A stretch of DNA of 64,000 bases, taken from Planctomycetota bacterium. GTDB lineage: Bacteria > Planctomycetota > B15-G4. A model generated the notes under the pieces. That model had not been told where the DNA came from and did not search any database. It worked only from the letters and a program-made list of their open reading frames with translations. A program made the position numbers and the translations under genes. Position 1 is the stretch's first letter, and each line of letters opens with the position of its first letter. This document shows positions 17,413-24,822 of this stretch, piece after piece. The stretch spans positions 1,299,102 to 1,363,101 of the forward strand of contig BQJR01000001.1 of NCBI GenBank assembly GCA_021604805.1, read 5' to 3'.

Positions 17413-18765
17413 TCAGGCCTCCGAGGTCTCAAGGTGAACTCTCCCTTGGACGACTTGCGCCGTCACCGGGAACGACGAGTTGGCGACGCCGCGCCGTTCC
17501 ACCGCAGCCTCCACGAGTTCGCGCAAGAGTGCGGTGAGTGTGATTGTGCGCATCTCGCAGGCAAGACGCGCCGCGTAGTTTGCCCCGCGCGCGTCTCCGG
17601 CCCGAGCCAGCGCCTCGACGTCTTCGGTCACGGGCCCGGCACAGAGTTCCATCAATGCGCAGCGCTCGCACTCCGGCCAGCTGTCCACGCCCCCATCGCA
17701 TGCAAGCTTGCTTCGCGGCCCGAGGTCTCGAGTTCGCTCAGTCGGCAAGTCGCAAAGGTCTTCGAGCGGTGCGTAGACCCCGCGGCGCGCGTGATCGCGG
17801 GAACGTGCCCAGCGACCGGCGGACGTGAGGGAGAGCGTCCCCGACCGCAGCTGAGGTTTTCCACTCAGTGCGGTCCGCAGGATCGAGCGCCAAGGTTCGC
17901 TCGTGCTCAGCAACGGGACGCACTCTGCTGTGAGCGCGTCGAAGAACTGGACGGCAGCCACGAACTGGCTCTCTGTCGCAGGAGTGGCGAGCTCGAGCTG
18001 CAGGCCCTGGGCACCGTGATCGATCCACCGCTGGCAGAGCGCCGCATCCCCCTCCGCTCCGCGCACCGGCACGATCACGTGGACGCCGAAGCCTTCGGAT
18101 TTCAACGCTTGGCAGCGCGTCAACTGCTCCTCGAGACGCCAACCGCTCCGCGTGGAATCCCCGCTCAGGTCGCGGCTCCGGTCGTGGGTGAACACACGAC
18201 TCATGCAGCGATCGTCCAGAACTGTCAGGAGCTCTTCCGGAAGATCGAGGTGCGGCGTCACGACCTCGACTTGGAGGCGATCTCGCTCCCTCGAGGTGGG
18301 CGGCAACTGCGGACATACTGCAAGGAGTTCCACGAGGCGCGCGGAATCGCGGCTCGGTGATTGCAACTCGACGCGTCCACGCACCTCGGACACACGATCG
18401 CGAGCGAGCAGAAGATCGAGGGCCTCACCCAAAGCCGGTGCCAGCACATCGACGCTCGCGAGACCCGCTAGGTCGATCGTCCAGTCCTCACCGGGAAGAG
18501 CTCCGCGCAACGCACTCACCTCGGCGGCCACGAGCAAGCCGGCTCGCTTCAAACTCTCGATGTCAGCCGCACGATCCGGGAGCTCGTCGGGGAGCACGGT
18601 GCCGTTCGACTCCGCCAGTGCGACGAACCACTCGGACGAGGGGACGCGCAAGGCTTGGTACGACCGCGCTGGATCAACGGCGTAGGTCACGCCCCCCGCC
18701 ACGCAAAACAGGAGTCCAGGGGCTGCGCGCAAACTGTCAGCCACCACGGCTGAGCTTGAAGTCAT
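17413..18765 (-). CDS. SPASM-like partner protein lacking the radical SAM cysteine motif
   Basis: The protein has 450 residues. Its ATG overlaps the stop of the cysteine-repeat gene (ATGA) and has GGAGG just upstream. The N-terminus (about 1-80) resembles the small winged-helix/RRE-type region of peptide maturases (GGVTYAVDPARSYQALRV, then a Trp-containing helix and LKRAGLLV). The central ~250 residues look like a degenerate TIM-barrel, with VELQSPSRDSARLVEL, VEVVTPHLDLPEELL and VHVIVPVRGAEGD, but there is no CxxxCxxC. The C-terminus keeps an iron-sulfur-like set, Cys356, Cys366, Cys369 and Cys375 (spacing x9-x2-x5), as in the second half of a SPASM domain. I infer an enzymatically dead radical SAM relative that recruits or positions the cysteine-repeat substrate. 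The family name is unknown to me. Confidence 0.72.
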   Translation of the reverse strand: MTSSSAVVADSLRAAPGLLFCVAGGVTYAVDPARSYQALRVPSSEWFVALAESNGTVLPDELPDRAADIESLKRAGLLVAAEVSALRGALPGEDWTIDLAGLASVDVLAPALGEALDLLLARDRVSEVRGRVELQSPSRDSARLVELLAVCPQLPPTSRERDRLQVEVVTPHLDLPEELLTVLDDRCMSRVFTHDRSRDLSGDSTRSGWRLEEQLTRCQALKSEGFGVHVIVPVRGAEGDAALCQRWIDHGAQGLQLELATPATESQFVAAVQFFDALTAECVPLLSTSEPWRSILRTALSGKPQLRSGTLSLTSAGRWARSRDHARRGVYAPLEDLCDLPTERTRDLGPRSKLACDGGVDSWPECERCALMELCAGPVTEDVEALARAGDARGANYAARLACEMRTITLTALLRELVEAAVERRGVANSSFPVTAQVVQGRVHLETSEA

Positions 18766-19346
18766 GGCCCTCCCCCACCGGTCACATCCGCAGTCGTCGT
18801 CGTGCAGGTGTTCGCTCCCGCGGGTGTGCACGAGTTCGCGAGCGCGTTCGTGCAAGAGTTCGCTCCGAAACCGTCGCAGACGTTCTGGGCCCCGTTCGTG
18901 CAAACGTTGTATGCCTGAGCCGCGCAGACGTTCGAGGCGGCCCCAGCGCAGAGATTGTTGCTCCCTTGCCCCGAACAGGTGTTAGAGCTCTCCCGTGTGC
19001 AGATGTTCGCCCCGGTATCACTGCAAGCGTTGCCTGACGCCGTCCCACCACAGGAGTTGAACTGCTCTGAGCCTGCGCAGGCATTGCTGACCTGAGGCCC
19101 GATGCAAATATTCGTCTCATCAACGAAGCAGACATTGGCCTGCCCACAGGTGTTTGGCCCGCCGTAACCCTCTCCGCAAGCGTTCCCCTCGAGCCCGGGA
19201 CAGGTGTTGTCGAGTTCGCAAACGTCTGCAGATGCGCGACCAGCGAGCCCCACCGCAGCGAGGAACGCGAGACCAATGCGGCCGACCTCGCGACGCGTCA
19301 CGGGTGTCTTGTCGAGGTTGATCTTGCGCGGGCGTTCGTTGTTCAT
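18762..19346 (-). CDS. Tat-exported cysteine-repeat protein (putative modified-peptide precursor)
   Basis: The protein has 194 residues. Residues 14-40 form a twin-arginine-type signal: TPVTRREVGRIG, a hydrophobic core and ASA before Asp41. The mature part has 18 cysteines (Cys43 to Cys181). All but the first are preceded by Asn at position -2 (N-x-C), and the last twelve are spaced 8 or 9 residues apart, the last six exactly 8. Between them are small residues (Gly, Ala, Ser, Thr). The tail is Thr- and Gly-rich (ADVTGGGGP). I do not recognise a family. The regular repeat, small residues and neighbouring radical SAM/SPASM gene suggest a ribosomally made substrate that is cross-linked or metallated in the cytoplasm before Tat export. 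The repeat could form a beta-roll with two repeats per turn. The gene starts 45 bases after the radical SAM gene. Confidence 0.78.
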   Translation of the reverse strand: MNNERPRKINLDKTPVTRREVGRIGLAFLAAVGLAGRASADVCELDNTCPGLEGNACGEGYGGPNTCGQANVCFVDETNICIGPQVSNACAGSEQFNSCGGTASGNACSDTGANICTRESSNTCSGQGSNNLCAGAASNVCAAQAYNVCTNGAQNVCDGFGANSCTNALANSCTPAGANTCTTTTADVTGGGGP

Positions 19347-19391
19347 TTCGTCACTCGTCCTCGATCGGTCTCTTCGTGGTCTGGGTCGTCT

Positions 19392-20753
19392 TCAGCGCTG
19401 CCCGTCTGACTCGACCTCTGCGGAATCCTTGAGCAGCGCCTCGAGCACGCCGTGCTGCTCGGCCTCGTGGTAGAGACGCTCGGCCGCCGCGTAGAGCAGC
19501 TGGCTCCAATCGCAGAAGGCGTCGTGCGGTGTGTAAAGCGAGCCAGTCTCCGACAAGTTCGCAGCGGGGCAGAAGCCGCCGCAAATCTCGTTGACCGGGC
19601 AGGTGGTGCAGCGGTCCTTGTGCTGCTCCAGGTGGTCGAAGTCGGTGAACACGCGCTGCAACTCGTGGTTGAAGCCGCTCTTGAAGATGTTGGCGAGACG
19701 CATCTCGCCGGTGCCCCCCGCATCCTCGTCGGCACCGTCGAAACGATGGCAGGGCCAGACGTCGCCGGTGTGGTCCACCATGAGGTAGCCCTTGCCTGCG
19801 CCGCAGGGTTGGCGCCGAATCTCCACCTCCTCGGCACGGCGCCGCGGCGCGACGAGCTTGCCCACGTAGTACTTGAACACCGTCAGGTTGAACGGCTCGC
19901 CGCCGGCGTAGCTGGCCACGATGTCGTCGATCACGGTGTCGAGTTGAACAGAGAGACGCTCGAAGTGATCGGGAGTCCAAGCGCCGTAGTCAGCACTGGC
20001 CATCGCGACTTCCCGGAACCCGAGGCCTCGAAGGTACGTGAGGCTTTCGTGGAGGCGCCCCACATGGTCCGGGTGCAAGGTCATCCGCGCCTGTGAACCA
20101 GGCCGAGTGCGAAGCAGTGACGTGGCCCACTTCGCCACGGTTTCGGAGACCTTCTTCCCGTTCTTGGCCGGGCGCTGGGTGTCCTGCACGTCGGGACAGC
20201 CATCGATCGACATGAGGATGCCGAAACCGTAGCGGTCGACGAACTCGCGGATCTCATCGGTCCACAGAGTGAGGTTGCTCGTCATGCTGAAGGTCACGAG
20301 TTTCCCGCAAGCGCGGCCGCGTCGGCGCGCCCAGGGCACGAAACGCTCGATCATCCCCCACGCGAGCGTCGGCTCCCCTCCCATGAAGTTCACGTTCACG
20401 CTCGTTGCGTTGGCCGACGCTTCGAGCAGCCACTCGAGCGAACGTTGTGCCGTCTCGAACGACATCGTCGGACCGGTCAGTTCGTTCTTGAAGCAGTAGA
20501 CGCAGCCGAGGTTGCAGGCCTCAGTGACGTCGAAGTCCATGTTCGTCGTCGCGAAGAGCTGCGGGAGCGAGGTCTGATCCACAGGTTGCTCGCCAGGGTT
20601 CTCGCCGCGGTCGAGGCGGCGGGATGGCTTCGACTCGTAGACGCGAAGCTCCTGGTGGGCGCGACTTGCTGAGCCCGATGCTGCTCCCCATTCCCTGGCC
20701 TCCCCAGCAGCCTCGGTGGTGCGAGTTCCTGCTGCCTGGGGCTCGTCGCGCAT
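19392..20753 (-). CDS. radical SAM/SPASM peptide or protein maturase
   Basis: The protein has 453 residues from an ATG with AAGGTG about 9 bases upstream; a GTG four codons earlier is possible. Residues 1-65 are a charged extension. The radical SAM cluster motif is CNLGCVYC (Cys80, Cys84, Cys87), followed by the SAM-binding GGEP. The C-terminal SPASM domain is textbook: Cys317-x12-Gly-x4-Cys335, then Cys382-x2-Cys385-x5-Cys391-x3-Cys395 and a final Cys414, which can hold two auxiliary 4Fe-4S clusters. This layout is that of anaerobic sulfatase-maturating enzymes and of thioether-forming peptide maturases. Because the next gene encodes an 18-cysteine repeat protein, peptide cross-linking is more likely than sulfatase activation. 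It is the first gene of a three-gene maturation unit. Confidence 0.88.
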   Translation of the reverse strand: MRDEPQAAGTRTTEAAGEAREWGAASGSASRAHQELRVYESKPSRRLDRGENPGEQPVDQTSLPQLFATTNMDFDVTEACNLGCVYCFKNELTGPTMSFETAQRSLEWLLEASANATSVNVNFMGGEPTLAWGMIERFVPWARRRGRACGKLVTFSMTSNLTLWTDEIREFVDRYGFGILMSIDGCPDVQDTQRPAKNGKKVSETVAKWATSLLRTRPGSQARMTLHPDHVGRLHESLTYLRGLGFREVAMASADYGAWTPDHFERLSVQLDTVIDDIVASYAGGEPFNLTVFKYYVGKLVAPRRRAEEVEIRRQPCGAGKGYLMVDHTGDVWPCHRFDGADEDAGGTGEMRLANIFKSGFNHELQRVFTDFDHLEQHKDRCTTCPVNEICGGFCPAANLSETGSLYTPHDAFCDWSQLLYAAAERLYHEAEQHGVLEALLKDSAEVESDGQR

Positions 20754-20904
20754 GGGGTCGCTCACCTTGGGATTGCGTCGCTTCCATTCAGCCCGTGAGG
20801 CTCAACTCATGGGCGCACTCAGGAGGGACCCCGCCGATGCAGAAGGTGTTTCAGTTTTTTCGGCCATGCTGTGAGGCGCGCATGCAGCGTGTCTCAGCCC
20901 ACGC

Positions 20905-21762
20905 TCACGGTGAGACCGCCATCAGTCCATTGCTCGCGGCGAAACCGACGGGTCCCCCAGCATCTTGCACCCACGCTTGGTACCACGACTCAAAGCCGCT
21001 GGGCACGCCGGCGGGCCAAGTCACGGAGACCTCGAACTCGCCAGCGGGCATCACCGGGAAGGGGCCATGCAGCAAGTCCACCGCGGGCACCATCACGCCG
21101 CCCTTGAAGGGCACGGACAGTTCGCTGAAGCCCGCCACGAGGTAGACGCTCGAGGAGGGAAGCGCGTCGCTGAGCGACAGGGTGGTCGTCGAGCCCGTGA
21201 GCAGGTCGCCGCTGCCGGCGAGAACTGGCGTCAGCGCACCGGTGCCGGCCAAGCCCATACCGACGTCGGTCCAAGGCGACGCCTCGACCAGCGTGAAGTC
21301 GAGCGCCAAGGGGAAGGAACCGTTCAGCGGGGCTTGAGCGCCGCCCGGCAGCGGGTTGCCGAGAAACCAGTTGGCGCCGCTCTTAATGAGCGACTCGCCC
21401 AAGATCATCGTGGCGTTCGAGTCGTGCCAGAGCGTTCCACTCGTGTGATCGAAGGTGCCACCGCCGGGCGTTGAGAAGCGCAGGCCCGTGACCCCGCCCT
21501 CGGCGTTGAGCACGGCGGCCAAGGCTTGGATGGCGGCCTCCGCTTCGGTCTCGCCGTTGAAGTCGAGCTGACTCACCCAGGCGGTGTGCGTGATCGTGCC
21601 GACGAAGGTCACGTCGTAGAGCTCCCCACCGACCGCGAGATTCGTCACGCTGCCTGCGACTCCGGGAGCGGCGAACTGCACGTCGGCAGAGGCGGGCGTC
21701 GAGCAAATCAGCAGTGAAGCGAGCGTGAGAGCGGCGAGCGAGGTCAGCTTGGTGAGCGGCAT
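20905..21762 (-). CDS. secreted protein with shared C-terminal domain
   Basis: The protein has 285 residues. The chosen ATG begins a signal peptide (TKLTSLAALTLASLLICSTPASA); longer in-frame starts add about 100 arginine-rich residues without a signal. The central part (AVGGELYDVTFVGTITHTAW, then an Ala-rich helix and GGGTFDHTSGTLWHDS) is of the kind seen in PEP-anchor-type exported proteins. The last ~110 residues, with SVPFKGGVMVP, WPAGVPSGFE and VQDAGGPVGFAASNGLM, match the C-terminal domain of the metalloprotease and of the neighbouring secreted protein. The function is unknown. There is no good ribosome site, but the start is preceded by GGACCTTTTCGCC, nearly the same leader as the gene upstream. 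Confidence 0.75.
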   Translation of the reverse strand: MPLTKLTSLAALTLASLLICSTPASADVQFAAPGVAGSVTNLAVGGELYDVTFVGTITHTAWVSQLDFNGETEAEAAIQALAAVLNAEGGVTGLRFSTPGGGTFDHTSGTLWHDSNATMILGESLIKSGANWFLGNPLPGGAQAPLNGSFPLALDFTLVEASPWTDVGMGLAGTGALTPVLAGSGDLLTGSTTTLSLSDALPSSSVYLVAGFSELSVPFKGGVMVPAVDLLHGPFPVMPAGEFEVSVTWPAGVPSGFESWYQAWVQDAGGPVGFAASNGLMAVSP

Positions 21763-22015
21763 GGCGAAAAGGTCCGTGTCTGGGAAAAGCATGCTGAGGG
21801 GCGGTTCGGTGCTGAGCGGCCGCCGACACCCATGCAGGGCCGCGGAGGCCGTGATCGAGAACCAGCAAGGCTCTCTCCCAGGTTCTTGTCGAGCGCGCCG
21901 CAGATCGGACAGGTAAATCGCGCTGTGACCCGATTCGGGAAGCGGCCGCACTCCGCAGCACTTCGCTCCCGGCCTCCAGGCGATGAAGCTGATGGAGCCG
22001 ACAAGCCCCCTTCGC

Positions 22016-23881
22016 TCAGGGTGTGTCACCACGCACGGCATTCGACAGTGCGAAGCCAGAGACACCGCCGGCATCCTGAATCACCCACTGGGTCCACAGC
22101 GAGGTGCCAGTCGGCACCCCCGTCGGCATGACAAAGGGCAGCGCGACCCCGCCGGCGCCGCTCGTGTTCGTGAACAGGAGTTTGATCCAGGGAACAGGCT
22201 TGAGCATGCCCCCCTTGAACGGGAAGGGCACGCTGCTGAGACCGAAGAACAGACCCGCGCTGGCGAAGGGCGCTGCATTGCTGAGCGTGATGCTGTTGTT
22301 GCTCCCGGCGGCCAGGCTGCCGGCGCCTGCAAGCACGGGCTCGCCCAAGGTGCCTGCGAGCGCGCAGCCCTCATCGACCCAGGTGGGCGCAGCGCCCGGA
22401 GCCGTGGTGGCGACGCCCGAACGGTTGTCGGCGAGCGCGAAGCGGAACGCGACCTCGCCGGCATCGTTCAGTCCCGCGCGGTCGCGCGCGCCGGACGGCG
22501 AGTTGATGACACCACTCAGGTCAAGACCCGTGACGGTCGAGCCTGCCAGCGAGTCTCCCTCTCGGATGACCTCGCTGATCCCTGAGCCGGGGCTCCAGAG
22601 GTACAAGGCCCGGAAGTTGAGAGCCCCGGGGCTCGCGACGAGCGCGCGGAAGGCTAGCTGGCCAGCGTCGTTCAGCGCGAACTCCTCGACGCGCAGGAAG
22701 CTGTCGCCGCCCGAGGCTGCCTGGCCGAGCCGCAGAATGCAGAGGTCGCTTTGGCCGGGGGTCGCAAGGAACAGTCCGGGGAGATGCAAGGCGGAGGAGT
22801 CTGTCGCTGCCGAGAAAGCGACCTGCCCCGCAGCATTCAGCCCCAGACTGGGACTGAGCAAGAGGTACGTGCCGTCGACACCGCCACCCGCCGTCGGTGC
22901 GGGGTCACCCGTCATCGTGACAGGGATCATGCTGACGCCATCGCCGCGATAGATGGCCCCGAAGCCTCCGCCGCTCACGAAGGTGGCCGCGAAGGCGACA
23001 ACGCCAGAGTCGTTGATCGGGTTGAGCGAGGAGAAGGCGCTGAGGGTCTGCGTGCCGCCCGTCCCCGGCGCCACCTCGAGGCTGCGCGCGATGGCCGTGG
23101 TCGAGTTGCCGTCTCCGACGAAGACGCCGAACTCGCCGAAGGCTGTCTCCGACGTGAACGCAACTTCGCCCGAGTTGTTCATGCTGGGGTTCGGGAAGAA
23201 CGCCCCGGCACTCAGGCCGGAGAGAGTGCCGCCACCAGGCGCTGGATCACCCTCGCGCACGATGCGGACGGGCGGCGAACCGGCAGCGTCGAAGCGCAGG
23301 ATGGCTTGATCGTCCGTCGTTCCCCCACTCGTGTTGAACAGGTTGACACTGACGGCGACGGATCCGCCGGCGTTGATTGTGGGTGCGAAACCGTCGCCGT
23401 ACTCGAGCGTGCCGTTGCCGTCGGGTGCGGTGTCGCCGTCACGCCCCAGCAGTTCAAGCGCGCCACCCCCGGACTGCCTGAGGAGCAGGGTCTGGTTGAT
23501 GAGGACACGGCTCTTGAGCGCCAACGTGCCCTGCGCGTTCCGAGCCGGCCCGTTGCTCGGCACGAGTTCGAAGACTTCGCCCGGGGCGCCGCTTGGCACG
23601 GGCGTGTTCTCGTCGGTGCGAGTGAGCAGCGCGCCCGCGTCCCACTCAAGAACGCCGCTGAAGTGGAATGGACCGAAGTCCGGCGTGTCGAACGAGAAGA
23701 CCAGCGCCCCGTCCTGTCCTACGACGGGCAGGCCGAAGCTCTTGTAGATGTGCGTGCCCTCGGGAGTCGCGTCACCAGACAGGGCGGCCACCTCGATCTG
23801 GGTGCTGGCCGAGGTGGCGAGGCACGCCAGAGCGGCGACAACGAGAGCGAGAGTCCTGTGCTGCGAGCGAGGCGACGGCAT
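22016..23881 (-). CDS. secreted repeat protein (DUF7453-like) with shared C-terminal domain
   Basis: The protein has 621 residues with a signal peptide (about 1-27). It contains roughly ten beta-propeller-like repeats of the form GDxAPGG...N-x-x-GxVAF, for example NAQGTLALKS, NNSGEVAFTS, NDSGVVAFAA, NAAGQVAFSA, NDAGQLAFRA and NDAGEVAFRF, each preceded by a REGDPAPG-like loop. This pattern is known from planctomycete surface or extracellular proteins (DUF7453/choice-of-anchor type). The C-terminal ~110 residues (SVPFPFKGGMLKP, MPTGVPTGTS, IQDAGGVSGFALSNAV) are the same domain as in two other proteins of this window. I infer secretion and surface attachment or folding through this domain. The ligand is unknown. 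It is separated by 253 bases from the related gene downstream. Confidence 0.82.
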   Translation of the reverse strand: MPSPRSQHRTLALVVAALACLATSASTQIEVAALSGDATPEGTHIYKSFGLPVVGQDGALVFSFDTPDFGPFHFSGVLEWDAGALLTRTDENTPVPSGAPGEVFELVPSNGPARNAQGTLALKSRVLINQTLLLRQSGGGALELLGRDGDTAPDGNGTLEYGDGFAPTINAGGSVAVSVNLFNTSGGTTDDQAILRFDAAGSPPVRIVREGDPAPGGGTLSGLSAGAFFPNPSMNNSGEVAFTSETAFGEFGVFVGDGNSTTAIARSLEVAPGTGGTQTLSAFSSLNPINDSGVVAFAATFVSGGGFGAIYRGDGVSMIPVTMTGDPAPTAGGGVDGTYLLLSPSLGLNAAGQVAFSAATDSSALHLPGLFLATPGQSDLCILRLGQAASGGDSFLRVEEFALNDAGQLAFRALVASPGALNFRALYLWSPGSGISEVIREGDSLAGSTVTGLDLSGVINSPSGARDRAGLNDAGEVAFRFALADNRSGVATTAPGAAPTWVDEGCALAGTLGEPVLAGAGSLAAGSNNSITLSNAAPFASAGLFFGLSSVPFPFKGGMLKPVPWIKLLFTNTSGAGGVALPFVMPTGVPTGTSLWTQWVIQDAGGVSGFALSNAVRGDTP

Positions 23882-24193
23882 GGCGAAGGGTCCAAGGTGG
23901 AAGCGTCAGAGTGGGCGGATCTGCGCTGACCGTCGGCTCGGCCCGCAAGGTAGTCGCGGGGTTCGTGGCGAGCCGATCGCTTGGTCGACGAGGGCTGGCG
24001 CCGGCCCGTGTGCCGCGCATCATAAGCGAGGAATCCCGCCCCCTGCGGGTGAAGCAGTGACGCCGAATCCCCCGCAGCGACCTGCCGCGGCCCCGATCTC
24101 GGCGCGCCGTTCGCGCTGCCGACAGCGAGGGTCCCCACAACCCGGCGGGATGGACTTGGCGCTCGATCGCTCAGGTGATTCTTGGGCCCTCGC
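23882..24193. other. intergenic region upstream of DUF7453-like gene
   Basis: No gene is seen in these 312 bases. On the minus strand TATGAT (24019-24024) is a good -10 match for the secreted repeat protein, but no -35 box stands at the proper distance. The stretch CCCGC...GCGGG near 24036-24050 could form a short hairpin. Confidence 0.3.
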
Positions 24194-24396
24194 CTAGCCC
24201 TGCTCCGCCTCCCCCACCGTCAGCAGGGCAAAGTGCGCCATCGCTTCATAACCCATCGCCGCGTACACCGGCCTGCCGGCGTCGGACGCGTGCAGGCTGG
24301 TCCGCGAGATCCCCAGCGCCGGGCAAAGCTGCTCCAAGCGTCGACCATGCTGACGACGGACTCGGTGATGAGATCGTGGGTGGACATGTTGAGAGC
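24194..24396 (-). pseudogene. fragment of a GNAT acetyltransferase
   Basis: On the minus strand one frame reads RRLEQLCPALGIS, then TSLHASDAGRPVYAAMGYEA, MAHFALL and a TAG stop. This is the typical end of a GNAT N-acetyltransferase: an acetyl-CoA loop remnant, the LHAS strand and the R-P-V-Y-A-A-M-G-Y motif. The upstream half of the domain is missing, and the frame from the only nearby ATG (MSTHDLITESVV) is shifted relative to it. I call it a truncated, frameshifted remnant. Confidence 0.6.
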
Positions 24397-24480
24397 GTAG
24401 CCGGGTCAGGGTGGATCGCTGGATCGCGAACTGCGGGCGGACACACGCCCGCGGCGACGGGCTCGACGCCCTTGCCTTGT

Positions 24481-24506
24481 TTTAGCTATTTAGCTAATGT
24501 GCTAAT
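24481..24506 (+). promoter_or_regulatory. AT-rich tandem operator in front of arsR-like gene
   Basis: TTTAGCTA occurs twice head-to-tail (24481-24488, 24489-24496), followed by a degenerate third copy (ATGTGCTAAT) that ends two bases before the ATG. Each copy carries the palindromic core AGCT, and TTAGCTAA is itself a palindrome. In GC-rich surroundings this points to a promoter/operator, most likely the autoregulatory site of the ArsR-type repressor. There is no Shine-Dalgarno sequence, so the mRNA may be leaderless. Confidence 0.5.
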
Positions 24507-24507
24507 C

Positions 24508-24822
24508 ATGCAAGAAGCGGCGAAGATCTTCCGAGCTCTGGCGGACCCGACCCGGCGGGAGATCCTGCGGATCCTCAAGCCCGGGGCGCTGGCGGCGGGT
24601 GAGATCGCGGCGCAGTTCGAGATGAGCGCCCCGTCGATCTCACGTCACCTCGCCATCTTGTCCGGGGCCGGGCTCGTGGCCGCGGAGCGCGACGGCAACC
24701 GCCTGCTCTACTCACTCGAGAGCCAGCCGCTGGCCGAAACGCTGGGCGACTTCTTGAGCGCCGTCTGCCCCACTCAGCGTCGGCGTCGGCGCAGCTCCAC
24801 CAAGAAAGGCAAGTCACGATGA
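24508..24822 (+). CDS. ArsR/SdpR-family winged-helix repressor
   Basis: The protein has 104 residues. The ATG was chosen because the conserved ArsR N-terminus begins there (IFRALADPTRREILRIL). The recognition helix region reads MSAPSISRHLAILSGAGL, followed by the wing AERDGNRLLYSL. The PSISxHL form and the GEIAxxF segment are most like the SdpR autorepressor subfamily. No cysteine-pair metal site is present (the only Cys is near the C-terminus), so metal sensing is unlikely. The tail is arginine/lysine-rich. Its stop overlaps the start of the epimerase gene (ATGA), so the two are co-expressed and probably autoregulated through the TTTAGCTA repeats. Confidence 0.9.
   Translation: MQEAAKIFRALADPTRREILRILKPGALAAGEIAAQFEMSAPSISRHLAILSGAGLVAAERDGNRLLYSLESQPLAETLGDFLSAVCPTQRRRRRSSTKKGKSR

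Noticed and set aside
18762-19346. Metallothionein
   Set aside because: Metallothioneins are short, Tat signals are unusual for them, and their cysteines occur in CxC or CC pairs rather than single N-x-C at eight-residue steps.
20845-20865. GAAAC and TCTGCATC elements upstream of the radical SAM gene that also occur upstream of the stand-alone ECF sigma gene, possibly ECF-type promoters
   Set aside because: The spacing between the elements differs by several bases and no common -10 element fits, so a shared promoter cannot be supported.
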